A DNA stretch of 25,772 nucleotides from UBA6921 sp031363085 (GCA_031363085.1 JANLTU010000215.1:1-25772); one strand, 5' to 3'; counted from the stretch's first letter, positions 9,374 through 16,174 are shown. Notes: generated from the letters alone by a model not told the origin. Numbers and translations: made by a program.

Positions 9374-9403
9374 ATTCTAATTGAATGCGCGTACAACATA
9401 CAA
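9374..9403 (-). promoter_or_regulatory. Candidate prfC promoter
   Basis: On the minus strand, TAGAAT (9374-9379) is a five-of-six match to a -10 box. It is preceded after 18 bases by TTGTAT (9398-9403), a poor -35. It lies 28 bases upstream of the prfC start, in an AT-rich intergenic stretch. No other better-placed pair was seen. Confidence 0.3.
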
Positions 9404-9556
9404 ATTCGTTCATGTGCGCAAAATTTTTTCGGCTTCATTTCATTTTCTTTCGCCGTGAGAAAGCAAACACATGCGCCTTTGTTTAAAGTGCCGAATACAT
9501 TGGCCGCTACATTTCACAGCGTAACTCAATACACCAAGGTCGGTGATCAACCTGAA

Positions 9557-9584
9557 TGGACTAATTGTTGTTATTGTCTATACT
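9557..9584 (+). promoter_or_regulatory. Candidate promoter of the 37-residue basic protein gene
   Basis: TGGACT (9557-9562) and TATACT (9579-9584) are separated by 16 bases. The -10 box is a five-of-six match and the -35 box four of six. The predicted transcript would begin near 9591, about 30 bases before the start codon, leaving room for the strong ribosome binding site at 9610-9617. Confidence 0.45.
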
Positions 9585-9620
9585 CAAACGTGACTGTGTT
9601 AAACCCATTGGAGGAGACTT

Positions 9621-9734
9621 ATGGCTGCGAAGAAGAAAGCGATGAAGAAGGTAGCTAAGAAAAAAGTGGTGAAGAAGAAAGCGGTAGTAAAGAAAAAAGC
9701 CGTGAAGAAAAAAGCGGCGAAGAAGAAAGGCTAA
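9621..9734 (+). CDS. 37-residue Lys/Ala/Val-rich basic protein (histone H1-like)
   Basis: A very short gene encoding 37 residues made only of Met, Ala, Lys, Val and Gly. KKK blocks are spaced by AV, AVV, VV or AA (for example VVKKKAVVKKKAVKKKAAKK), and more than half of the residues are lysine. Support for expression is strong: GGAGGAGA at 9610-9617 ends three bases before the ATG, a promoter-like pair lies upstream and a hairpin terminator follows 42 bases after the TAA. Lysine codons are a mix of AAA and AAG, which argues against simple polymerase-slippage expansion. Composition resembles the tails of bacterial histone H1-like and AlgP-type DNA-binding proteins, but there is no folded domain. 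Binding to DNA or RNA through charge is therefore inference. The exact family is not recognised. Confidence 0.8.
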   Translation: MAAKKKAMKKVAKKKVVKKKAVVKKKAVKKKAAKKKG

Positions 9735-9775
9735 ATACTAAGACAAAAAAACAGTTTAACTTTTCGATCATTTAG

Positions 9776-9806
9776 AAGGGCCTGCGCAAGCGGGCCTTTC
9801 TTATTT
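9776..9806 (+). terminator. Rho-independent terminator after the basic protein gene
   Basis: The stem AAGG-(G bulge)-CCTGC pairs with GCGGGCCTT (one G-U pair) around a GCAA tetraloop (9786-9789). It is followed by TTCTTATTT. It closes the small-gene transcript. Confidence 0.75.
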
Positions 9807-9889
9807 GTGCGGTTGGAATAATTCAGATCGAAGGCAGCGCTGCTTGGACAAATTTTTTCTGGGGAAAAGTGTCTTGCGTAGAAGTGAAG

Positions 9890-9965
9890 TGGTGGGCCGT
9901 GAAGGGATCGAACCTTCGACCACCGGATTAAAAGTCCGATGCTCTACCGACTGAGCTAACGGCCC
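9890..9965 (-). tRNA. tRNA-Lys (anticodon UUU)
   Basis: A complete cloverleaf on the minus strand. The acceptor GGGCCGT pairs with ACGGCCC. The D arm is GCTC/GAGC. The anticodon stem TCGGA/TCCGG, which includes one mismatch at its foot, encloses loop CTTTTAA with anticodon TTT at 9930-9932. The T arm is GAAGG-TTCGATC-CCTTC. The discriminator base is A, and the 3' CCA is encoded (9890-9892). It closely resembles E. coli tRNA-Lys. It stands alone, with no adjacent tRNA genes, and no T-rich terminator hairpin is evident just downstream. Confidence 0.97.
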
Positions 9966-9989
9966 GCTGAGCGGAAAAAAGAGTTTGCA

Positions 9990-10017
9990 ATGATACCGAA
10001 CTTGCTAAGAATGACAA
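9990..10017 (-). promoter_or_regulatory. Candidate tRNA-Lys promoter
   Basis: On the minus strand TTGTCA (10012-10017) and TATCAT (9990-9995) are each five-of-six matches to the sigma-70 boxes, separated by 16 bases. They lie about 25 bases before the mature 5' end of the tRNA, a typical position for a tRNA promoter. Confidence 0.6.
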
Positions 10018-10123
10018 GGCCGCTATCGCGGCGCAGTACAAATAAGCATCCCCTCCATAGTAGTTGAGTTCGCTATGCAAGCGCTGCACATCCATGCGCA
10101 GCAGAAATTTCGGCCGGATTTTT

Positions 10124-11392
10124 TCAGACTTTGGCGTGTTTACGCAGGGCTGCCGGCAACATGCGCAACTCAACTAAACTAGTGAGCAATGCTGACATCA
10201 TTGTTGCCTCGCCTTCATAAACCATTTTGTAGTACTGCACTTTCATAGTTAACGCACTACCAAAAACAATCCCAGCAAATGCGATGAATGAACCCAGTGC
10301 GAGCGTTGATACACCGGTCACCGCTTGGCCGATGGTACAACCCAACGCCAAGACCCCCCCAACGCCCATCAGCACCCCACCGATGACGTGGTTGAAAAAA
10401 TCGCGTATTGATGCAAACCATTCAAATCGAAATCCTCGCGATACCAGCGCCCACAGCAGCGACCCAAAAATTATTCCAATTACCGACACCACTCCAAATG
10501 TTAAAAAACGCTCATCGAAATTATTTAAGCCGTAGCGTAATACTTGCCCAATGGGATTAATGAATGAAAAGGATTGCACAGCAACATCTTGAGGACGCTC
10601 TTTTGTTTCGAGCATCACCCAGACATCGTCGCCGGTATATTGCGTCCAGGAGTATTTGTCTTCACCTGCCGCAATCGTAACCATTGCAGTGGAGATGTAC
10701 CACGCACCAATGACAGCGATGCCGACAACCGCACCGCCTAACATATTATCGAAGCGGGCTCGAAAATCAGCCGACTTAAATATGAATGCCAGCAATGCAA
10801 CCCCAATTACTCCGCCCAGAATTAGGCGTGCGGTAATTACATCCGTTCCCGGCAAAACGCGATTCAGAAAACTACCCAGATCTTGCTTGTTGGCCAAACT
10901 CACATTCAGCACGTTCGTCCAACGATAAAACACTTCGGAGTAAATCGTTTTGTCGGTGCCGGGAAATGGATTAACCATGAAGTACGCACATATTGCGATC
11001 ACCGCAAATACAAAAATCGATTTTATATTTCCACCCCCAATGCGAATGAGAGTCTTATTTCCGCAACCGCTACCCAGGGTCATACCAACGCCAAACATAA
11101 CTCCACCCACCAAATATTCGATCCATGCAAAATTTGCAGCACGGTAAGGTGGACGGCTTGCGTCCACATTAACTAGGTGACTTGCTTCCAAAAAAATTAC
11201 TCCCAGCATCGCGATCGTCATTGCGAAGAGCCACGCACGCATACGCCCGCTATCACCAATATTGACAAGATCAGACACTGCGCCCATGGTGCAAAAGTTT
11301 GTTTTATTCGCTACCGCGCCCATCACTATCGCAACGAGAAGCGTGGCCCACAACACCGCGTGATGGGCGGCTGTAAAATTGTCGAATGTCAT
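10124..11392 (-). CDS. YeeE/YedE-family sulfur (thiosulfate-type) membrane transporter
   Basis: Polytopic inner-membrane protein of 422 residues with many hydrophobic helices, belonging to the Sulf_transp (YeeE/YedE, TsuA-like) family. The family hallmarks are three cysteine-centred membrane motifs: TNFCTMGA (Cys34), GMTLGSGCGNKT (Cys110) and LALGCTIGQAVTG (Cys352). In characterised TsuA proteins conserved cysteines relay thiosulfate through the membrane, so uptake of thiosulfate or another reduced sulfur species is the likely role. The central loop (about 242-275) is longer and more polar than the rest. AGGTGA lies just before the ATG. No tusA, rhodanese or sulfur enzyme gene lies beside it; it stands alone between tRNA-Lys and the end of the ribosomal block. 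The exact substrate is not determined by sequence. Confidence 0.85.
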   Translation of the reverse strand: MTFDNFTAAHHAVLWATLLVAIVMGAVANKTNFCTMGAVSDLVNIGDSGRMRAWLFAMTIAMLGVIFLEASHLVNVDASRPPYRAANFAWIEYLVGGVMFGVGMTLGSGCGNKTLIRIGGGNIKSIFVFAVIAICAYFMVNPFPGTDKTIYSEVFYRWTNVLNVSLANKQDLGSFLNRVLPGTDVITARLILGGVIGVALLAFIFKSADFRARFDNMLGGAVVGIAVIGAWYISTAMVTIAAGEDKYSWTQYTGDDVWVMLETKERPQDVAVQSFSFINPIGQVLRYGLNNFDERFLTFGVVSVIGIIFGSLLWALVSRGFRFEWFASIRDFFNHVIGGVLMGVGGVLALGCTIGQAVTGVSTLALGSFIAFAGIVFGSALTMKVQYYKMVYEGEATMMSALLTSLVELRMLPAALRKHAKV

Positions 11393-11502
11393 GTCTCACC
11401 TATTTCTGTAGTTGATCGGGGCCAGCACATACGCACCGCACTTAGCACCTTGTTCTCGCGTGAATTCCGAAGCTCGGCGGCTTACCTTGAAACGCTGCCA
11501 GT

Positions 11503-11511
11503 ATTTTACCA
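11503..11511 (-). promoter_or_regulatory. Candidate extended -10 promoter of the YeeE-type gene
   Basis: The minus strand carries TGGTAAAAT, an extended -10 element (TG-n-TAAAAT), with no good -35. It lies about 110 bases upstream of the transporter start, in the 281-base gap between the transporter and rplQ. I found no gene in that gap. Confidence 0.3.
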
Positions 11512-11623
11512 GTCACTCGGGGCAGACATATATAAGGATGCGTTAATCTAGTGGCTTTATTTGCGCCGTGCATACAAAAGATTTTTATCATCACATCGAA
11601 GCGTGAGCGCATTTATTCACGAC

Positions 11624-11653
11624 AAAAAAAAGCTGGCGTACGCCAGCTTTTTT
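11624..11653 (-). terminator. Perfect bidirectional terminator at the end of the alpha operon
   Basis: The 16-base self-complementary core GCTGGCGTACGCCAGC (11632-11647) is flanked by eight A on the left and six T on the right, so both strands form a GC-rich hairpin followed by a T-run. It lies 20 bases after the rplQ stop and marks the end of the whole tuf-to-rplQ transcription direction. It would also stop any plus-strand transcription into the ribosomal block. Confidence 0.92.
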
Positions 11654-11673
11654 AAATCCTGCCTATCTATTAT

Positions 11674-12084
11674 TTATTTTGCTGCTACTTCTGTAGCCGC
11701 TGCTTTAGCTTCAGTGCCAGTATCTGCAGGCCGGTCCATCAATTCAACCAACGCCATTGGCGCACTATCTCCTGGACGAAAACCACACTTTAAAATGCGC
11801 AGGTATCCGCCTGGCCGCGCCTTAAAGCGTGGGCCAAGATCATTAAACAATTTGGTTACCATATCACGATCACGCAACCGCGAAAAAATAAGGCGGCGAC
11901 GTGCAAGGCTGTCAGTTTTCGCCATCGTAATCATAGGTTCCGCTACCCGTCGCAGCTCTTTTGCTTTGGGCAAAGTAGTGCGAATGATCTCATGGCGAAA
12001 CAACGCTGAAGTTAAATTCTTAAGCGTCGCCTTGCGGTGACTACTGCTACGGCTTAGCTGCCGACCGATATTACGATGACGCAT
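11674..12084 (-). CDS. rplQ: 50S ribosomal protein L17
   Basis: Large-subunit protein near the tunnel exit, 136 residues against 127 in E. coli. The N-terminus MRHRNIGRQLSRSSSHRKA and the motifs LFRHEIIRTTLPKAKELRRVAEPMI are typical. The excess length is a C-terminal Ala/Lys/Glu tail (TEAKAAATEVAAK), common in this family. GAAGG stands seven bases before the ATG. It is the last gene of the alpha operon, 39 bases after rpoA, and is followed by the strong terminator. Confidence 0.97.
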   Translation of the reverse strand: MRHRNIGRQLSRSSSHRKATLKNLTSALFRHEIIRTTLPKAKELRRVAEPMITMAKTDSLARRRLIFSRLRDRDMVTKLFNDLGPRFKARPGGYLRILKCGFRPGDSAPMALVELMDRPADTGTEAKAAATEVAAK

Positions 12085-12123
12085 AAATACACCTTCAATT
12101 TAATTTACGACAACTCAATGGGC

Positions 12124-13125
12124 CTAAACAGGAGCTCGGTCTTTGTCTTTTAATCCGGGCGGAGGCCAATTTTCTAAACGCATACCCAAAGCCAGCCCAC
12201 GCATGGCAAGTACATCCTTGATCTCGGTAAGCGATTTCTTGCCCAAATTTGGCGTCTTGAGCAATTCAACTTCAGTCTTTTGAACCAAATCACCGATGTA
12301 GTAAATTTGTTCGGCCTTCAAACAGTTTGCCGAACGCACTGTTAGCTCAAGGTCATCGACCGGTCTTAACAGAATTGGGTCAATCTCGATTTCCATTAAT
12401 TGCGGCTTGGCTTCTTCCTTGCTCTGTAAATCCACAAACGTCGACAATTGCTCCTGCAGAATTGTGGCAGCCTTTCGAATGGCCTCTTCCGGATCAATCG
12501 TTCCATTGGTTTCCAGCTCGATGACCAATTTGTCAAGATCGGTGCGTTGCTCAACGCGTGCGCTCTCAACGACATAGGCGATCCGCCGAACTGGGCTAAA
12601 CGACGCATCCAGTTGTAACCGACCAATCGGGCGCTCCGCGCCTTCAACGGAAGTGCGCGTGCTCGCAGGTTGATAACCGCGACCGCGACTTACTTTGAGG
12701 CGCATGCTTAATTTTCCGGACTTCACCAAATGCGCGATGATGTGCTCGGGATTGATAATTTCAACATTGTGATCTACTTGAATGTCTGCGGCAGTCACGA
12801 TGCCAGGACCTTTCTTGTCGATCATCAAGGTTGCTTCTTCGCGACCGTGCATACGAATCGCCAAACCCTTGAGGTTCAGCATGATATCGATCACGTCTTC
12901 TTGTACGCCTTCGACAGTGCTGTACTCATGCAGCACGTTATCGATCTCGACCTCAGTGACTGCGCAGCCAGGCATCGACGACAGCAGCACACGCCGTAAC
13001 GCGTTCCCCAAAGTATGGCCAAAGCCTTGTTCTAAAGGTTCTAACGTAACTTTTGCATGACGAGAACTAATGGCCTGAACATTGACTAAGCGAGGCTTTA
13101 GGAAATCTAAAACGGTACCCTGCAT
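12124..13125 (-). CDS. rpoA: RNA polymerase subunit alpha
   Basis: Assembly and regulatory subunit of RNA polymerase, 333 residues (E. coli 329). The N-terminal dimerisation domain (about 1-235) includes EQGFGHTLGNALRRVLLSS, which contacts beta and beta-prime. A flexible linker leads to the C-terminal domain (about 250-320), where VRSANCLKAE carries Arg264, Asn267 and Cys268. These are equivalent to the E. coli residues that bind UP elements and activators. LGKKSLTEIKDVL completes the helix-hairpin-helix. GGAG lies ten bases before the ATG. A 75-base gap separates it from rpsD; it holds only a small ATCGT/ACGAT hairpin. The position between rpsD and rplQ is the standard alpha-operon arrangement. 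Confidence 0.98.
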   Translation of the reverse strand: MQGTVLDFLKPRLVNVQAISSRHAKVTLEPLEQGFGHTLGNALRRVLLSSMPGCAVTEVEIDNVLHEYSTVEGVQEDVIDIMLNLKGLAIRMHGREEATLMIDKKGPGIVTAADIQVDHNVEIINPEHIIAHLVKSGKLSMRLKVSRGRGYQPASTRTSVEGAERPIGRLQLDASFSPVRRIAYVVESARVEQRTDLDKLVIELETNGTIDPEEAIRKAATILQEQLSTFVDLQSKEEAKPQLMEIEIDPILLRPVDDLELTVRSANCLKAEQIYYIGDLVQKTEVELLKTPNLGKKSLTEIKDVLAMRGLALGMRLENWPPPGLKDKDRAPV

Positions 13126-13200
13126 GAATAGTTGTCTCCAGTAGGGTCGGACATAATCGTTTATTTACGATGGCCGAATTGTTGAAATCCCGATACGAAA

Positions 13201-13827
13201 CTACTTCGAATACAACTCCACCACCATATGCTCATTGATTTCCGATGGTAGATCGCTGCGTTCCGGGCGCGACTTGTATACGCCACGCATATTTTCAACA
13301 TCGACATCCACCCAATCGGCAAATCCGCGCTGAGCCGCCATATCGAGTGCCGCCTTAATACGCAACTGAAGCTTCGCTTTCGTTCCAATAGACACTACTT
13401 CGTCCGGGCAAACCTGCCGGGAAGGAATAGTCACAACACGACCATTCACCGTAACCGCCTTGTGGCGAATCAATTGACGCGCTTCATCACGCGAACTGGA
13501 AAAACCCATACGAAAAACCACGCTGTCGAGACGTGACTCCAGCAATTGCAGCAAGCGCTCTCCGGTTGCACCCTTTTGTCGAGATGCCTCAGCGTAATAA
13601 CGACGAAATTGACGTTCGAGGATGCCGTAAATCCGGCGTAATTTCTGTTTCTCACGCAACTGCACACCGTAACCTGACAAACGACCACGCTTTTGGCCAT
13701 GTTGGCCAGGCGGATAGGCGCGAATCTCCACTGGGCACTTGCTGGTGAAGCACTTCTCACCTTTCAAAAACAACTTGCCGCCCTCACGGCGGCACAAGCG
13801 GCATTTGGGACCAATATATCTAGCCAA
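13201..13827 (-). CDS. rpsD: 30S ribosomal protein S4, four-cysteine (zinc) type, TTG start
   Basis: Primary 16S rRNA-binding protein and, in E. coli, the translational repressor of the alpha operon; 208 residues. The start codon is TTG (13825-13827), directly before GCT AGA TAT ATT, with GGGAG seven bases upstream; no ATG alternative gives the conserved ARYIGPK N-terminus. Four cysteines, C9-x2-C12-x13-C26-x4-C31, match the zinc-binding N-terminal domain known from Thermus-type S4, whereas E. coli S4 lacks this set. The S4 RNA-binding domain follows (SRLDSVVFRMGFSSSRDEAR and KAVTVNGRVV, about 97-130). The end, NEHMVVELYSK, is canonical. It lies 15 bases after rpsK. Confidence 0.97.
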   Translation of the reverse strand: MARYIGPKCRLCRREGGKLFLKGEKCFTSKCPVEIRAYPPGQHGQKRGRLSGYGVQLREKQKLRRIYGILERQFRRYYAEASRQKGATGERLLQLLESRLDSVVFRMGFSSSRDEARQLIRHKAVTVNGRVVTIPSRQVCPDEVVSIGTKAKLQLRIKAALDMAAQRGFADWVDVDVENMRGVYKSRPERSDLPSEINEHMVVELYSK

Positions 13828-13842
13828 AGGTACTCTCCCGAA

Positions 13843-14238
13843 TTAAACGCGACGACGTTTCGGCGGGCGGCATCCATTATGTGGAATGGGTGTCACATCC
13901 GAAATATTAGTGATCTTGAAACCAAGCGCATTAAGCGAGCGCACCGCAGATTCACGGCCCGGCCCTGGCCCTTTGACCCAAACTTCCATGGTCTTCATGC
14001 CCATGTCTTTTACTACAGTACCGGCTTTTTCAGCGGCTACCTGTGCAGCGAATGGAGTACTCTTTCTCGATCCACGAAAACCACAGCCACCAGAAGTTGC
14101 CCACGCCAAAGTATTGCCTTGACGATCAGTGATGGTCACGATGGTATTGTTAAACGATGCATGGATATGAGTGATTCCATCGCTAACGTTCTTCTTGATC
14201 TTTTTGCGTGTACGGGCTGCAACGGGCTTCGTCGTCAT
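13843..14238 (-). CDS. rpsK: 30S ribosomal protein S11
   Basis: Platform protein lining the mRNA exit and E site, 131 residues (E. coli 129). Recognised by HIHASFNNTIVTITDRQGN, WATSGGCGFRGSRKSTPFAAQ, VKGPGPGRESAVRSL and the ending PIPHNGCRPPKRRRV. AGG is seven bases before the ATG. It lies between rpsM and rpsD, as in other proteobacterial alpha operons, with 18 and 15 bases to its neighbours. Confidence 0.98.
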   Translation of the reverse strand: MTTKPVAARTRKKIKKNVSDGITHIHASFNNTIVTITDRQGNTLAWATSGGCGFRGSRKSTPFAAQVAAEKAGTVVKDMGMKTMEVWVKGPGPGRESAVRSLNALGFKITNISDVTPIPHNGCRPPKRRRV

Positions 14239-14256
14239 ATGTCAACCTATGCTCGT

Positions 14257-14616
14257 TTAATTTTTGCGAATTTGTTTACGTGGGCCTTTACGCGTACGGC
14301 CATTGGTCCGTGTACGCTGCCCTCGCACTGGCAAACCGCGACGATGTCGCATTCCACGGTAACAGCCCATATCCATCAAGCGCTTAATATTCATAGAAAC
14401 TTCGCGCCGTAGATCACCTTCAACCGGTTGTTTTGCAATCTCTACGCGTAATGCTTCGACTTCTGCTTCCGACAAGTCTTTCACTTTGCGCGCCGGGTCA
14501 ACTTTGGCGGCATCGCAAATCTTGCGTGCACGGGTGCGGCCAATACCATAGATCGACGTCAAAGCGATCCATGCGTGTTTCTGCACGGGAATATTTACAC
14601 CTGCAATGCGTGCCAT
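14257..14616 (-). CDS. rpsM: 30S ribosomal protein S13
   Basis: Head protein that contacts P-site tRNA and the large subunit at bridge B1; 119 residues. It begins MARIAGVNIPVQKHAWIALT with the helix-two-turns-helix IYGIGRTRARKICD. It ends in the basic tail RTRTNGRTRKGPRKQIRKN that reaches the tRNA. AGGAGA ends eight bases before the ATG. It opens the alpha operon after an 86-base spacer from rpmJ, where E. coli has the S4-repressed leader. Confidence 0.98.
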   Translation of the reverse strand: MARIAGVNIPVQKHAWIALTSIYGIGRTRARKICDAAKVDPARKVKDLSEAEVEALRVEIAKQPVEGDLRREVSMNIKRLMDMGCYRGMRHRRGLPVRGQRTRTNGRTRKGPRKQIRKN

Positions 14617-14685
14617 TCAGCACTTCTCCTAAACTAGACGAACCACTGGGTCAAATAAAACGCGAGATACTAATGCCTTGCCTGC

Positions 14686-14702
14686 TCAAAAGCAACTTTT
14701 GA
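14686..14702 (-). promoter_or_regulatory. Hairpin directly after rpmJ (alpha operon leader)
   Basis: TCAAAAG and CTTTTGA form a 7-bp stem with a 3-base loop, starting at the base after the rpmJ stop codon. It lacks a T-run. It occupies the beginning of the 86-base rpmJ-rpsM spacer. The role is unknown: it may be an mRNA-stability or translation-control structure. Confidence 0.4.
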
Positions 14703-14816
14703 TCAGCCTTGACGTTGCTTATGCCGCGCTTCACTGCAAACGACACGCACGACACCGTGCCGACGTACAATTTTGCAGTTACGGCAAAGTTTTTTTACTG
14801 ATGCGCGTACTTTCAT
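14703..14816 (-). CDS. rpmJ: 50S ribosomal protein L36, zinc type
   Basis: Smallest ribosomal protein, 37 residues, one shorter than the E. coli 38-residue form because of a deletion near CSEARHK. The sequence starts MKVRASVKKLCRNCKIVRR and ends HKQRQG. The zinc ligands C11, C14, C27 and H32 are all present, so this is the zinc-binding paralogue (RpmJ) and not the zinc-free alternative (YkgO). GGGAG is seven bases upstream of the ATG. It lies 32 bases after secY, the usual spc-operon ending, and adjoins the 22-base palindrome at 14829-14850. Confidence 0.97.
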   Translation of the reverse strand: MKVRASVKKLCRNCKIVRRHGVVRVVCSEARHKQRQG

Positions 14817-14828
14817 TTCATTTCTCCC

Positions 14829-14850
14829 AGCACATGGATATCCATGTGCT
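14829..14850 (-). repeat. Perfect 22-base palindrome at the secY-rpmJ junction
   Basis: AGCACATGGAT is followed immediately by its exact reverse complement. In RNA this gives a 9-bp stem with an AUAU loop. It overlaps the first two bases of the secY stop codon and ends next to the rpmJ Shine-Dalgarno (GGGAG, 14824-14828). There is no T-run, so it is not a standard terminator. Confidence 0.9.
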
Positions 14851-16174
14851 ATTTCAATTTAGCCTTCTTCATCAGGCCGTCGTATTGATGAGACATCAAA
14901 TGCGCTTGAACCTGCGCCATAAAATCCATCACTACAACTACAATTATCAACAGCGATGTGCCACCAAAATAGAAAGGCACATTCCAGTTCAATATCAAAA
15001 ATTCTGGCAGTAGACAAACCGAAGTCACGTAGATCGCACCCCAAACCGTCAGGCGTGACATGACCGTATCAATATATTTCGCCGTCTGGTCGCCAGGTCG
15101 AATACCCGGGATAAAAGCACCCGAACGTTTTAAGTTGTCTGCCGTATCCTGCGGCTTAAATACCAAGGCCGTGTAAAAGAAACAGAAGAAAATAATTGCG
15201 ACGGCGTAAAGCAGCACATATAGAGGCTGGCCCGGCGATAACGTTTGTGACAAATCCTTTAGCCAGCCCATACCTTCGCTGCTCCCGAACCAACCGCCTA
15301 GCGTCGCAGGAAACAAAATGATTGATGATGCGAATATCGGTGGAATCACTCCTGCCATATTAACTTTCAACGGCAAATGACTGGTCTGTCCTGCGTACAT
15401 ACGACGCCCTTGTTGACGCTTAGCATAGTTAACAGTAATGCGTCGCTGGCCACGTTCCATGAACACAACAAATGCAGTTACCAATAATACCAAAGCAATC
15501 AGTACGAACATCATTAGAATATGCAACTCGCCGACACGCGTTAATTCCAACGTCTTGCCAATAGCCGAAGGCAACCCGGCAACGATACCAGCGAAAATTA
15601 TTATCGAAATGCCATTACCAATGCCGCGCTCAGTAACCTGTTCGCCCAGCCACATCAAAAACATTGTCCCAGTCACCAAGGTCACAACGACTGTGAAAAC
15701 AAAACCTGGACCTGGATCTGTAACAATCTGAACGTTATTTACACTCTGACTTTGTAACGCAATCGCGACACCCAACGCCTGGAATGCACCCAAACCCACA
15801 GTCCCATAACGTGTATATTGTGTAATTTTGCGCCGACCTGCCTCACCTTCTTTACGCAACTGCTCAAGCACCGGGACCACAACCGTTAACAACTGCACGA
15901 TAATTGATGCGGAGATGTAGGGCATAATCCCCAGCGCAAACACCGACAGGCGCTGCAACGCACCACCCGAAAACATATTGAACATGTCGAGAATAGTGCC
16001 GCGCTGCTGTTCAAATAACGCGGTGAATGCACCAGGGTCAATACCCGGCACCGGAATAAACGTTCCGACGCGATAAACCACCAATGCCCCCAACACAAAC
16101 AAAAGTCGAAATTTAAGCTCCGACAATTTGCCCGCACCGAGAGCGTCCATTACACCTGAGCGGGAAGCGACCAC
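14849..16174 (-). CDS. secY: Protein translocase subunit SecY
   Basis: Channel-forming subunit of the SecYEG translocon, 441 residues with ten predicted membrane helices. Family motifs: IPVPGIDPGAF, the plug-region segment FNMFSGGALQRLSVFALGIMPYISASII, ERGIGNGISIIIFAGIVAGLP, the cytoplasmic loop RGQRRITVNYAKRQQGRR and GIRPGDQTAKYID. The start is GTG (16172-16174), which touches the rplO TAA. GAGG inside the rplO end sits about five bases upstream, and the resulting length fits E. coli (443). An internal ATG eight codons later lacks such a site. The C-terminus is slightly shorter than in E. coli, ending KKAKLK. Confidence 0.97.
   Translation of the reverse strand: MVASRSGVMDALGAGKLSELKFRLLFVLGALVVYRVGTFIPVPGIDPGAFTALFEQQRGTILDMFNMFSGGALQRLSVFALGIMPYISASIIVQLLTVVVPVLEQLRKEGEAGRRKITQYTRYGTVGLGAFQALGVAIALQSQSVNNVQIVTDPGPGFVFTVVVTLVTGTMFLMWLGEQVTERGIGNGISIIIFAGIVAGLPSAIGKTLELTRVGELHILMMFVLIALVLLVTAFVVFMERGQRRITVNYAKRQQGRRMYAGQTSHLPLKVNMAGVIPPIFASSIILFPATLGGWFGSSEGMGWLKDLSQTLSPGQPLYVLLYAVAIIFFCFFYTALVFKPQDTADNLKRSGAFIPGIRPGDQTAKYIDTVMSRLTVWGAIYVTSVCLLPEFLILNWNVPFYFGGTSLLIIVVVVMDFMAQVQAHLMSHQYDGLMKKAKLK

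Noticed and set aside
9455..9658. 67-residue plus-strand open frame
   Set aside because: It spans the promoter and start of the 37-residue gene in another frame, has no ribosome binding site and no family resemblance.
9633..9731. AAGAAGAAAGCG-like units as a DNA tandem repeat or CRISPR
   Set aside because: Unit lengths vary, lysine codons are mixed and the frame is preserved, so this is a low-complexity coding sequence.
9834..9843. 10-base palindrome GCAGCGCTGC downstream of tRNA-Lys
   Set aside because: It is too short for a hairpin with a loop, has no T-run and shows no duplicate of the tRNA end, so it is neither a terminator nor an attachment site.
11561..12040. 159-codon plus-strand open frame antisense to rplQ
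   Set aside because: It runs through the bidirectional terminator and opposes a conserved gene; composition is that of a complementary-strand shadow.
13693..14412. 239-codon plus-strand open frame across rpsD, rpsK and rpsM
   Set aside because: It is antisense to three clear ribosomal protein genes and has no recognisable protein features.
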